A stretch of 64,000 bases of DNA, from NCBI GenBank assembly GCA_018287875.1, contig JAGVVL010000017.1:3224001-3288000 (forward strand). The letters are read 5' to 3'. Source of the stretch: Nigrospora sphaerica. Taxonomy: Eukaryota; Ascomycota; Sordariomycetes; Amphisphaeriales; Apiosporaceae. Shown piece after piece: positions 13,201 through 22,823 of this stretch. The notes below the pieces were generated by a model. That model did no database searches. It was not told the DNA's origin and saw only the letters and a list, made by a program, of their open reading frames with translations. A program made the position numbers and the translations under genes. Each line of letters begins with the position of its first letter. The stretch's first letter is position 1.

Positions 13201-14287
13201 GTGCCGCTCGTCATTTCCGTTTCTGCGTCTGCGATTCGCTTCGGGACTCCTAAGAACGGAGAGGGAGAGAGGGGGGAGCGATGATGACACTTTTGGAACG
13301 GGGGAAACGGGGCCGTAATCTGTTCCTCCCTCTCCTTCTCTCTGTGTGTGTTGCCTGACTACCCTCTTTGGACTGGATCACGACGCCGACCCCTCCCACC
13401 CCAGGTCTACCGTGGCCTACCGTACGGTTCGCGGCAAAGCCCGGAAAACCACGGGAAGCCCAGCGGCGGGCCTGGAACCACCTGCACGACGCAGGAGAAG
13501 TCGGGGGGGCAAGGGTTGGGTGGGGCGCCATGTTCACGGACGGGGTGGACGTCCGGCCGCCCCCGCGCCGGTTCCCGGCAACAGCAACAACTAGCAGCAG
13601 CAACCAGCTAGGTCAGCAAATGTGCAAAAGCCGCCGTCGTGGTTGTCCATTTGCTTACAGCCGGGAGGGGGGGGAAGGTTTCGTATGGGAATGCCATTTG
13701 ACCAACCCCCTTGTCCCCATGTTTCAGCAACCGCAGTTGAAAATTGATTTATCCCCCCCTGAGGGCCCCACAGGCGGGGGCCCAGCGTAACCACAACACG
13801 AGCGCCTTATCTACAACTACATCGTACACAGTAGGTCGTGAGGTCCCGCGCGAAGCGCCCGGGAGCAAAGCCGTGGTGTTTCCGACTCCTTACCAAGCTC
13901 CTCTTCGTCATCTCCCCCTCCCCAAAAGCCGCCGGCGCGCACGGCTTCCGCGCCAGGGGGATCGGTTTCGTGATGGGTTGAGCCGCAGCAGGCGCTTACC
14001 CCGGCCAATCCCGTGTCCGCGCTTCGCCGGGCTCCCCACCCCGCGCGCTAGCCTCGTCCAATGGGAGGGCGTCGTTGCGGCTTGGGCCTCCCCTTCCCTT
14101 GTCGCCGCGGCGGCTGTTTGCTGTCCCGGGACCGGGGGTGGCCTGGGGATGTTTCTTTATTTGGGCGCGTTCTTCTCGTCGGCGTCGCGGGCTTGGGAGC
14201 GGGGGGAACAGCCGCGCTTGTTTCGGGAGGGGGCGCGGCGGCCGCCGGGATGCGAGGAGCCGAGACGACGCGAAGGGGGCGGGGGCC

Positions 14288-14311
14288 GGGGCTGGGGCTG
14301 GGGCTGGGGCT
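14288..14311. repeat. (GGGGCT)4 hexanucleotide repeat
   Basis: Four perfect GGGGCT units inside a G-rich stretch; the G4 runs could form a quadruplex on the plus strand (inference). Confidence 0.85.
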
Positions 14312-15486
14312 GGCGGGTAGGCGCTTCGGCTGGTCGCGACGTGGGCGGTTGACGGCGAGATGGTGGTGGCGCGATGGAGAGGTTGGCTGGAGGGCCGGCT
14401 GGCTGCCTTTCCGTGGCGGGGGCCATCTTCCCGTTATCGTACACTACTGCTGACACCTGTGTCATCCCGGTGTCATCCCGGTGTCACCGAAATAGGTCAT
14501 CCAAGATGAAGGCGCAGATGTTTTCCATCGTAAGAGGCGAGGTGAATCTGAATTAACGCAAGCGAGCAACGCCTGACAGAACCTGACGTCCGTCTAATGG
14601 AGGTCGGAGTAGCATCGCTTTGAGGGATCCCGTCATCCCGGTTGAGAGCTATCCACGTAGCGAAAACTTCACTCACGGAAGCACCAGGAATGGTTTAGTA
14701 ATTTCTTATGTCCTACCTAGTAGTTCTCAAATGTCCCATCGTTTATTCTCCTCAACTCCCCTTTGTCCATTTTAACATGGGAGGACGGGCTGAGTCCTGC
14801 GGGTTTCTCTCGAACTTGAGCCTTGGTGAGTGACCGAATATGTGTCTAGGCCTTTGATTCATTCCTAAACCCTCTGGTTTGCTCACTGCTTTGGGGTCAC
14901 TGTGACTCTGTTGAAGACAGAGCAGTCATGTTAAGGGGGAAGGCTATTAGTCGATGGATAGCAATATCGGGAGGGAGAAACTGAGTATCGCCCCTGAACC
15001 TAGATACCAGAAGAGGAAAAAAAGATTCACAGTTCCACAACCTTCTCTCAACACCCTTTTGAAAGCTTTACGCTGTCTTGAAAGAAACACAGTCTGGTCC
15101 AGTCACATGCCGGTGGCATCTACCCATACTTGGCCCTGGGGGCTGCGTTGATTGATTACTCATGGCATAAAGTTCGGTGCCACCCCCGATATAAAAGTAC
15201 TCGGTCAAGGTATCCGCCGCAGTTGGTGGCAGTCAAGGAGAAAGACAGGAGACATGAACCGCTACACTATAAACTATTGTACTCCTGGTGAGCCAGATCT
15301 TCTGTTCCTCTTCTGGTAGGGTCACCAGCCCTTTGCCCATGATGGGACTACCTACTTGGCGAACGATAAACCTATTCCATGTGTATACTGCTTAGTAAGT
15401 CCAAAAAGCATCAGCGTAGTCTTCATTTCTAGGCCTGTTTTTGTTTGTCCATACTTCTTTAGCCCCCCGTTGAAGCCTCTCTACTT

Positions 15487-16253
15487 TCAAGAGAGCTCCA
15501 TACAGAGCAGCGTCCCTGGCCAGATGGACCCATTGCCCCGCGTCATCTCGAAATCCGCAACTGATCGGAAGCCTCGTTGTTCATAGTATCTGGATCCTAG
15601 CGTCAGCAGACCAGAAGGTTGAGCTCGGGCCATTGCCAGGCCTACTTGATCAAGCTCCTCTGATTGCCGGCCCAGGCATCCACGTAGAGCCGCTGCGAGC
15701 CCTTGGCGCGGTACAGCCGGCCGAGGTGGCCGAGCAGAAAGGCGCCGGCGCCCTTCTGGTGCCTGCCCGTCCGGTGGTCCGCGATCATGACCTCGAGGTA
15801 CGCGTGCGTGCCCGCGGCGACGGCGGCGGCCTCGGGCGCCGGGAGCCCCAGGTGCGGCCGCGACGCCACGTAGGGCGGCACCCAGTCCTCGCGGAGGACC
15901 GCCAGCGCGACCGCCAGCCAGCAGCGCCCGGGGGCGCTCCCGCGCGCGTGAACGCGGGCCCCCGCCGCCGCCAGCGCGTCCACGTCGTCCCGGCCGACGT
16001 CGACCTCGGCGAGGAAGATGCGCACGCGCGGCCCGCCGCCTTCGCCGCGCCGGTAGGCCTCGGCCTGTTCGACCGACTCGCGCGTCTCCTGTGGAAAGCC
16101 GTCCCTTTGGGAGAAAGGCACGGCACCCCACATCTCGCCGCTCCCCAGGGCAGCCAGGTACGGCAGCGTCGAGTCGAAGGCGGCGACCATGAAATCGACG
16201 TCGCCCGGCTGCGTGCCGGCGTCTCGGATGTGGTACGAAGGCGTGGCCGGCAT
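15487..16253 (-). CDS. GNAT-family N-acetyltransferase
   Basis: Two exons: 16253-15646 and 15589-15487, separated by a 56-nt intron (15645-15590) that starts GTAGGC, contains a GCTGAC branch site and ends CAG. Splicing joins ...NQRSLIK to YYEQRGFRSV, giving a 236-aa protein. The C-terminal part has the GNAT acetyl-CoA fold: motif A around RHQKGAGAFLLGHLGRLYR (the Q/RxxGxG/A type pyrophosphate loop followed by a helix), then motif B LYVDAWAGNQRSLIKYYEQRGF, which is the classic 'N..a..lYek.GF' ending. The N-terminal about 130 residues are divergent, so the acyl acceptor cannot be assigned. Family knowledge: such single-domain GNATs acetylate small amines, peptides or proteins using acetyl-CoA. 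Reading exon 1 alone would stop right after the splice donor and lose motif B. Confidence 0.85.
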
Positions 16254-16890
16254 CGTCCAAGCTTCCGCGGTCGCGTGTTATGGTGATGGCCGAGGATGGG
16301 AAAGAAGAGAGGGGTCACGTCGCTCGGCTCGGAAACGTCACGGATAAGATAGGGAATCGAATCACGGCTTGGCGTACCCAAATGGAGGCGACTGTGTCAT
16401 CGGGACTGGCAGGGGTTGTTTGTCGGGTCCGATTAGGTAAGAAAAGAGCCTAAATGAAAAATCCGACAGAGCGCCAAAAAGGTAGGCAGACTATCCATCG
16501 GAAGAGGGAGGAGGCATAGTGCCTGTGGATGCATAGTAGCACAGGACCTGGTACTAATATTGAGCGGTATTCGTGGTGTTGCTTGGGTATGATAACCTTG
16601 GCCCGGGTCCCTAGGAGAGCGAAGCTATCGCCCCTCAAACACACTGGCGCTTACTGATCCTGCCCCAGAGGTTGGATCGAAAGCACCGGTCCTTCTTAGT
16701 CACGCTGCGCATTGCATTTGTTCATCTCACGGTAGGATCATGCTGGACTACCTTAAGGCGATGTTGCCCCAATGCCCGGGGGACCACCTCAGTAAATGTG
16801 TTGGTTAGCTTGGCCGGACACCAGAAAGTCACTAACCGAACAGACCCGCAGAGAGTAGTTGCCTCGATATTAGGCACTATTCACCTGTGA
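16254..16890. other. Intergenic, nothing recognised
   Basis: Upstream region of the minus-strand GNAT gene. Only short unconvincing frames occur. Confidence 0.4.
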
Positions 16891-17412
16891 TTGCCTACGT
16901 CCCCAAGCCGCCAAAAGCTGATCAACGGGCAGCTTGGGTGGAAGAAAGCAGACAGAAGGCCCGTCGGGTCGTCGCAGCTGATCGAGACCTCGCTCGACAA
17001 GTTCGAGCAGGCCTACGCCTGGGGCTCCGACCCGGCCGGCGAGCCCGGCCGGCCGACGAACTGGGCCAACCGCTATCCTCGGCCGGGCCTGCGCAACCTC
17101 TGCTGCTACTGGCTCGACCGGAAACTCGCGTCCGTTGAGGCGACGGCCGACAATTAGGTCACCAACTCGCGGACCACGTTCGAGTCTCGCTACGGCAGCG
17201 ATCCCCGTGGGCGCGACGGGCTGGACACGGAAATGCACCCCACCACGGGGGCCATCCGAGTGGGCAACTTAAAGTTCCCTCCGACGACGCAGCCCAAACA
17301 TCAGGCAGCGGGCACCTGGCCTCGTTCGAATTACGATAGGCTGTTTAGATTGGGAGCCGCGGGTCCGTTCTACATGGCCATATACCTATGTGATTCTATA
17401 CTAAGCACCTAA
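16891..17412 (+). pseudogene. Coding relic A, interrupted by an in-frame TAG
   Basis: One frame stays open from about 16891 to the TAA at 17410-17412 apart from a single TAG at 17155-17157. It lacks an ATG at its left end. The translated text is protein-like and balanced, for example LDKFEQAYAWGSDPAGE, NWANRYPRPGLRNLCCYWLD and, beyond the stop, TTFESRYGSDPRGRDGLD and TTGAIRVGNLKF. A Gln codon changed to TAG (CAG to TAG) would explain the break and is the change RIP produces. I do not recognise the family. It lies between two expressed-looking genes on the other strand and may be a fragment of a once-larger spliced gene. Confidence 0.45.
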
Positions 17413-17748
17413 ATACTCACTTATATACACACCTTTCAAAGCCGCTGCCTGTTATGCGGGCGAGGTCTCCGTCCGACTGGGTGCCATGATAGGATGTGCC
17501 GAGTTGCCGTGCGGTCCCTGCGGGGAGGGCACCCTGCCCCTTCTCGACTAATGCGCACCTAAACATATCTATATATGCACGTCTTTATATGCTTAAATGT
17601 AAATGAAGAGTCAGGTACTAAGAAGTAAGAATATAGGTGGTGAGGGCTGCTCCACCTAGATCTTCATCTATCTTTTTACTTATCACCACCCGAACCCCTC
17701 GCGACATACGACGGCAACTACGTTTCCCGGGCGACGCCGGTAAATTAA
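17413..17748. other. AT-rich spacer
   Basis: AT-rich stretch with TATATATGCAC-like runs and no open frame of note; lower GC than either flank. Confidence 0.4.
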
Positions 17749-18051
17749 AGCCGAGCCCTAGCCACTCCCACTGTCTTCCACCCTCTTCTGGCTCGCCCAC
17801 TCCCGGCCCGCAAGGCCGTCCTCCCCAAGGTCAACCCTGCAAGTGCCGACGAATACCATCCGCACCCGGAGGATGCGCGGGACGTCGTTGCGCCGACCAG
17901 GGTGCAGCGGTTACCCGTGCGTCCAGATCCGGCCACATACGACGGCGCGGGGACGGTGCCCGGAAAGATGTACGAGCCATCTTTCGTCAGTCCCCAGAAT
18001 CGAAGCATTACGTTCACCGAGGCCCTAGAACAGGGTTGGTCGTCGTGGTGA
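17749..18051 (+). pseudogene. Coding relic B
   Basis: A 100-codon frame, open between a TAA at 17746 and the TGA at 18049-18051, without an ATG near its left end. The last about 80 residues look like genuine protein: PKVNPASADEYHPHPEDARD, then PVRPDPATYDGAGTVPGKMY and SPQNRSITFTEALEQGW. A second frame (from 17637) overlaps its left half and may carry the upstream continuation after a frameshift. No family recognised. It may belong to the same dead gene as relic A about 350 bp upstream, since both are on the plus strand, but this is inference. Confidence 0.4.
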
Positions 18052-18475
18052 TGAGCAAATATGGGTTCGAATAGCTACAATCCCCCCTAGATAATACGAG
18101 AAATTCCTACGTCGCGAGAGATGCAACCAATCATACCGTGCGCCATTCCATTCTTTACTTGCTAACCGCAGACCTAGATACTATCCAAAGCCTACTATTT
18201 TCCTTAGGAGTCGATCCATCGCCTTCTCATGTCATGGAAGGCGGGGAGCAAGCTGGGACGACTCCTCACGGTCAAACCTGTAAAATAGATACCGTTCGGA
18301 AACCATATACCACTGAAGTATGCTGACTCAAAAATATACCATGTCTATTCATGGCTATCTTAACATTCTTTTGGGAGAGGGAAAGGGTAGCATCAGGGTA
18401 TTTAAGACAACTAAATCCAACACTGGAGTATCGGCCGCAGATAGGCCACGTGACTATCATCCACCGCGCTTGAAA
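18052..18475. other. Intergenic, 3' flank of RTA1-like gene
   Basis: Moderately AT-rich; no frame or motif that I can support. Confidence 0.4.
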
Positions 18476-19669
18476 TCACTTCTCCATCACCATCGACTCG
18501 GATCTCTTCTCTTCTCCCCTAAAGGCAAAACCCGGATGCCCAACCATGAGGCAATACACGGCCACGATGACCATTCTGCAGAAGTCTCGGTCAGTATAGG
18601 GCGCCGACTTGCAGGTACGTTCGTACGGAGGTTGGGGATGGACTTACACGCCCTCCAAGCCAATGAACAGCGGCTCGTCGCGGATAAGCTCGCCGCGGTA
18701 CCCGTTGCGTAGCTCGGCGAGGCGGTAGCAGCAACGCGTAAGGATGAGCACGAAGGCGGTTCCCATGCCGGCGAAGAAGAGGCGGAGCCGCGTTGGCCGC
18801 TGGCCGCGTATCCCGTCGTCATCGCCGCCGCCGCCGCCCGCGGCAGCGCTCTGCTGCTGTTGCGCCTTGGCCGCCTTGTACGCGTCGGACCCGAAGTAGC
18901 GCACGAGGAAATCGGCGAACAGGCCGCCGAAGGCCGCCATGGCCACGACCTGCAGGCTGAGCCCGACCAAGGCCAGATCCACGCCCGCCTGGCTGGCGCC
19001 CGCCGACGTCGTCGACAGCGCGCCACCCGCCGATTGGAACGCGAGGCAGACGAGGTCGAGCGGGATGAAGATCCAGTACAGGAGGACGGGCTTGATGCGC
19101 GACAGTTCGGGCGCGAGCTGCGTGATACTACGGAAGGAAGACGCCTGTTAGCGATGCACGGAGATCGACGGCGGAGAACAAAGCGAACGCCGCGGGCTGG
19201 GGTGGGACGACTTACGTCTTTGCCAGGGTCACGTAGATGGCAGCCGAGTAGTAGACGGGGCCGCTGGTGACGCAGACTGTCGCAGAAAATGGTCAGCCCG
19301 CCCGTCGCCCGAAACTCTCGCTCCCGCCGGCGACTCACTAATCTGCACCATGAAGGCGTCGAAGTTGAAGGGGTTGAAGTGGAGGGCGATGCGGCCCGAG
19401 TAGCCGGCCGTGGCGTTGAGGGCGCCCAACACCATGGCGCCGGCGAAGAAGGGCGTGCGCCAGCGGCGGCCGAGCCAGGCGTGCAAGAGGCCCGACACGA
19501 CGTATAACGCCAGGAATGCGGCGTTCGCCGCCAGCGACGGCTGGTACCCGTACACGCTGATCTCGACGGGGCAGATTTCCAGCGTGCAGTTGGCCGCCGG
19601 CCCGAACACCTTGACGTAGGGCGGCGGAATAATGGCACCCGGAGGCAGACGCCCCGATGATTCTGACAT
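18476..19669 (-). CDS. RTA1-like seven-span membrane protein
   Basis: Four exons: 19669-19339, 19276-19216, 19127-18648 and 18575-18476. The introns are 62, 88 and 72 nt with donors GTGAGT, GTAAGT and GTAAGT and branch sites GCTGAC, GCTAAC and ACTGAC. The spliced product is 323 aa. It shows the RTA1 family layout (fungal lipid-translocating exporter / RTM1 family, 7 TM): a short N-terminus with Cys pairs, then YGYQPSLAANAAFLALYVVS, the HFNPFNFDAFMVQII loop, SGPVYYSAAIYVTL, a long central helix set, and the terminal FIGLEGVMVIVAVYCLMVGHPG. A Gln-rich and Gly-rich loop (about residues 205-225) is an insertion relative to the usual compact loop. Family members sit in the plasma membrane and affect resistance to 7-aminocholesterol, azoles and sphingolipid stress; the substrate here is unknown. 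The last exon is easily missed because exon 3 runs into a stop right at its donor site. Confidence 0.9.
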
Positions 19670-20413
19670 GGCTCCACTGAGGATTAGGAGCGACTGGTGT
19701 GGAAAAAAAAGGGGTTAGGGGTCAGAGATGGCACGACAGCGTCGGGTTGGCTGCGGTCTCGGGAGAGGCCTTGCGATAGAACAGGGCGGGCTATTTGTAT
19801 TTGTGAACCTTGGTGCAACCGAAACTAAAACGTTAGGCAGGTTGTCTATATCTTATACTAGCAACTCGATTCAGGCTCCCATGGATGGTTTACAGCAGTT
19901 AACGATGCTTAGGCCTGCATCCAAAAGTATAGTCGTCATAAAACGGCCCAGAAACGACAACCAGCCTCGGACGGCGATGCGTTTGCCCGAAGCCCCAACG
20001 TGGCGGAGCCTCGCACTCGCAGCGGCGCGGACACGTGATTGGCCAGCCACACGCCCGCTTAAGCGAGTGCGAGCGCGGCTCCTTCTCGCCCAGGATACCA
20101 ATCCTTCCCGCAACGCGCCACCAGGAGGTAGTTTGTCCGAGCCAACGCAGACGAGAAAACGAGTGCGAAGCGGGGATGCCTGCACGGGAGTCGCGATGGG
20201 CAGGTGTGTAGGCGGTAGTCGCTATCGGGGTCGTGCAGACGTGGTATACTCGCCAAACACCTACTCCCTTGCACAGTGGAATGACACGCAGCAGTGGGGG
20301 CCGCCTGCCTCTTTTTCTATGTGTAATAAGATGTAGGTTGAGGTTTTGAAGAAACTTGGTTTTTTTCTTTCACCGAAACGTATAGCCCTGCGAAGAACTT
20401 TGCCGCGGTTTGC
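19670..20413. other. Promoter side of RTA1-like gene up to the transposon
   Basis: About 750 bp with no supported frame. The frames present (for example 19728-20336 +) look like chance. It ends at the TA target site of the pogo-like element. Confidence 0.4.
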
Positions 20414-20415
20414 TA

Positions 20416-20440
20416 AGTTAGGTGACCCCCATTTGGCCAC
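20416..20440 (+). repeat. Left terminal inverted repeat
   Basis: About 25 bp starting AGTTAGGTGACCCC directly after a TA. It matches the reverse complement of 22341-22365 with one or two mismatches. Confidence 0.85.
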
Positions 20441-20457
20441 CCTAAAATATTCACCGT

Positions 20458-20580
20458 GATGCGTGCCACCACGGGGGGGGACAATAACCTAGTCTGCTAA
20501 ACTGGATACCGTGGACATACATAGGCTATTAAGAGCAAGATCTGTCAACTGGCAGGTCCCCTACCTTTTACGCATCACAC
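20458..20580 (+). repeat. Left subterminal inverted repeat (123 bp)
   Basis: Matches the reverse complement of 22163-22285 along its whole length with only about four to five differences, for example TAAACTGGATACCGTGGACA on both sides. It is far better preserved than the DNA between the two copies. Confidence 0.9.
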
Positions 20581-21594
20581 CGCCATCCCAGCTACCCGAA
20601 TTGATATCTTTTATTTCTTCGCCAATTTTGCTCCAAATGACATATAACTTAAGTTAGAATTATAATAATCAAAGATAAAGCCATATAATAAATAAGATCT
20701 CCAAAGTGCTCTTGATTCCGTTGCTAATAGGGCTTCAATTTAACAATCTGCTTAAGAATACGGATGATACGTGACGGACCTGGGACCCTGCCAATCTGGG
20801 GCAGCTGTCAAGGCCCTGCCACCTGATGAAGTGGGGGCCGTGTGTTCGAGAGTAAATAATCCCAGCAGCGCCGCCAGCGCCGCAGCAGATAGCTTGATCT
20901 TCACCTTTTGTTTGACCCCCTCTGCTTTTCGTGTCAACGGAATTCCGAGGTCGACACTTAGAAACCAAATTAAAGAACATTAACGTAGGTTAGAAGCCTT
21001 CGTATACCAGCAGAGGCTTAGACCAGTCTAAGAAGAGCTACTTATAACTTAGATCCTGACCTAAGCTGTCCTAAGGCTTCTACCTTCAGACGCCTAAGTT
21101 AAGGAGTTTGCCGAACATATTCTCCGGGCTTAGTACGACAGCAAGCTACTCGGAAAAAGGTGGCTGCAGGCCTTCTTATATAGGAACCCAGCTATAAGGG
21201 TTTAAAAGAGCCGGTCTATCGACTTATAGCATATTAATAGCGTCTTAGTCAAGGTAATTCGCTTATAGTTCCGGTATTTTCAACTACTGGAGATTTAAAG
21301 GGTGAAACTAGCTAACTAATACAATATAAATAAAGTAAGACTCTTAAAAGGTGCTAAATTAAATAGTCTAGTACTTAAAGGTTTAAAAAAACACTCAGTT
21401 TAAAAGAAACAGCTTAGTTCTTATATTTAGACATTCTTTATTAAATATATCTCTATTCAAGGCTATACCTTACTACTATTAGTTATTTTTAAGAGTAGAA
21501 TAGTTTAACAATAATAGTTTCTGCTTGACTTAAGCTAATTTAAAGACTGATAGTTTACTATAACCGAAAACAGATAAATTATAGACTAAATAGC

Positions 21595-21915
21595 ACTCAA
21601 TGTGAGAGGCTGAGCCTTGAAGCACTATCGAAGGGGCCAAATGCTGTTTATTTTCTAGATAGGGAAGAGAGAAGAGAATCGACCTCAGGAGGCCAGGCGC
21701 AGCGTCTCGTGAAGTCTTGCAAGACTGGACCGGAACGTTCGGATCGGAACATTCGGATCGGAACGTTCGGATCGCTGCTCAGCTCCCCCCTCCTAGGTCT
21801 TGACCACTAGTCTGGCGTCCGAATGGAGCGACCTACTCGGAGCCTCATGTGAGGGGTTCGTGAGACGCTCAGGCCAGGTGCGCCTGAGTCTATCTCCCAG
21901 GTCCCAACCTGTAAC
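21595..21915 (-). mobile_element. Solo-LTR-like insertion nested in the transposon
   Basis: A 321-bp GC-richer block lies between two copies of ATAGC (21590-21594 and 21916-21920), as a 5-bp target duplication would. Read on the minus strand it starts near TGTTACAGG, contains AATAAA-like sequence near its end (GAAAATAAACAGC) and finishes near CTCACATTGAGT, which resembles an LTR in general plan. The exact TG...CA boundaries do not coincide neatly with the duplication, so the class call is tentative. Confidence 0.5.
21727..21774. repeat. 14-bp tandem repeat, 3.4 units
   Basis: Units GGACCGGAACGTTC, GGATCGGAACATTC and GGATCGGAACGTTC plus GGATCG, inside the LTR-like block. Each unit contains a palindromic GAACGTTC core in two of three copies, so it could be a protein-binding array. 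Confidence 0.85.
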
Positions 21916-22162
21916 ATAGCTATTACGTAAAGATAAATCCAGGCTCTTAAAGCTAGGATTAAGACTATTAAACTAAGGAAAAGAAAGAAGGTGGATTTAA
22001 GCCCTAATTCGAAGTTCGCGAATATTAAAGACATCCACTAGGCTCAATTAGCGGCTGGGGAGGCTAAAAGTAGTCTAGATAAAGAGAGCGATAGCGAAAG
22101 CCTCAGTAAGGCTAGTTCTTATATCATGGTTATTATAAATTAAGAATATATAGTTGGTTGAA

Positions 22163-22285
22163 GTGTGATGCGTAAAAGGTAGGGGACCTGCCAGTTGACA
22201 GATCCTGCTCTTAATAGCCTATGTATGTCCACGGTATCCAGTTTAGCAGACTAGGTTATTGTCCCCCCCGGTAGTGGCACGCATC
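22163..22285 (-). repeat. Right subterminal inverted repeat (123 bp)
   Basis: Reverse-complement partner of 20458-20580. The spacer between it and the outer terminus is longer than on the left side (about 55 versus 17 bp). Confidence 0.9.
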
Positions 22286-22340
22286 AAAGTGATAAGATTG
22301 ATTTTAATACAGTCAAGCTAAAGGTGGCTAAAAGTGGGGG

Positions 22341-22365
22341 GTGGCCAAATAGGGGTCACCTAACT
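22341..22365 (-). repeat. Right terminal inverted repeat
   Basis: Mirror of the left terminus; followed by TA at 22366-22367. Confidence 0.85.
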
Positions 22366-22579
22366 TATGTCGCAGCGGAATTGAATTGTGAAAACGAAAT
22401 GTGCTGGGTGCGGTTAACAGCTTCGGCGGAAAGTGATGGAACCCAACCAATTAGTGAGACGTGTATGTGTATGATTTATACCCAACTAGATCTGTAAAGC
22501 TGCCGCTGAGAGCAGCACCAGGCGCAGGCGTTGTTGGTTGGGCTGGTCCTTCTCAAAGGAGCAGGGCCAAAAAGAAAGG

Positions 22580-22666
22580 CAGCCGCAGGAGGAATCGAAC
22601 CCCCTTATGGTAGTAGGGTGAGGATACTATAGTGATACTGCGCTGTACCATTACACCAGCCCGGCT
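22580..22666 (-). tRNA. tRNA-like Pol III unit, copy 1 (probable pseudogene or SINE head)
   Basis: On the minus strand an 87-nt segment has an A-box-like TGGTGTAATGG and a perfect B box (GGTTCGATTCC). The T arm GGGGG-TTCGATT-CCTCC is good, and AGCCGGG pairs with TGCGGCT except for one G-G. The D stem has a mismatch and the anticodon loop region is about 20 nt long without a canonical U33, so I cannot assign an anticodon. A run of T follows (CTTTCTTTTTGG), usable as a Pol III stop. A second diverged copy lies 157 bp away. Confidence 0.4.
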
Positions 22667-22736
22667 TACTGAGGAATGGATCTAACTACACTTGAGTACC
22701 ATGAGTGAGGACAGGCAGGGGCAAATAAACAAAAAG

Positions 22737-22823
22737 TGGCCGCAGGGGGAATTGAACCCTCTCATGGTGGTAGGGGAAGGATTCTATAAGGATACTACGC
22801 TGTACCATCACACCAGCCCGACC
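22737..22823 (-). tRNA. tRNA-like Pol III unit, copy 2 (probable pseudogene or SINE head)
   Basis: Also 87 nt, with A-box-like TGGTGTGATGG and B-box-like GGTTCAATTCC; GGTCGGG pairs with TGCGGCC except one G-G. The same lesions as copy 1 occur at the same positions, and TTTTTG follows. About 50 bp upstream of each unit is also similar (AGTTAGA..CA.TC), so the duplicated unit is longer than the tRNA-like part. Confidence 0.4.

Larger units (their letters stand above)
4363..15486. other. 11-kb gene-empty GC-rich interval
   Basis: No frame in this interval has a recognisable domain, a signal peptide with a convincing body, or splice-linked coding exons. The longest frames (for example 12303-13253 + and 9489-10205 +) read as shadow translation of GC-rich DNA with biased Arg/Pro/Ser content. 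Pyrimidine-rich tracts and simple repeats are common. The part nearest 4.4-6.8 kb may be promoter and leader of the cyclin gene. From about 14.5 kb rightward the base composition becomes less GC-rich, marking entry into the accessory block. Confidence 0.45.
20900..22140 (+). pseudogene. Pogo/Fot1 transposase remnant (HTH + CENP-B + partial DDE)
   Basis: Reading one plus-strand frame through its stops gives the family in order. First a psq-type HTH end (GIPRSTLRNQIKEH, about 20938-20979). Then a CENP-B/Tc5 HTH (KEFAEHILRA, a stop, then GKRWLQAFLYRNPAIRV and KSRSID, about 21100-21220). Then the start of the DDE domain (LLLLVIFKSRIV, then LLDLS*FKD**FTITENR, about 21470-21580). After the GC-rich insert the C-terminal tail resumes (IQALKARIKTIKLRKRKK, SPNSKFANIKDIH*AQLAA, about 21937-22050). 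Stops repeatedly replace expected Gln or Trp, which fits C-to-T changes at CpA. Most of the catalytic core between the TENR motif and the tail is missing, so an internal deletion preceded or accompanied the insertion. Confidence 0.8.
20416..22365 (+). mobile_element. Fot1/pogo-type (Tc1-mariner superfamily) DNA transposon, RIP-damaged
   Basis: A 1,950-bp element flanked by TA dinucleotides (20414-20415 and 22366-22367), as expected for TA-targeting mariner/pogo elements. Both ends carry the inverted terminus AGTTAGGTGACCCC and then ATTTGGCCACC after one variable base. A second inverted pair lies further in (20458-20580 and 22163-22285). The interior is strongly AT-rich and its plus strand retains a mutated transposase (separate entry). 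A GC-rich 321-bp block interrupts the element. RIP is indicated by many TAG/TAA stops where the family has Gln or Trp. The copy is dead and must depend on other copies for any movement. Confidence 0.85.

Noticed and set aside
12303..13253. 316-codon open frame on the plus strand
   Set aside because: Longest frame in the empty interval, but it has no motif, has Arg/Ser/Leu-biased shadow-like text, and overlaps other open frames in GC-rich DNA.
15487..16260. 257-codon minus-strand frame in another phase
   Set aside because: Only its last 34 codons are real (exon 2 of the GNAT gene); the rest is an out-of-phase read of exon 1.
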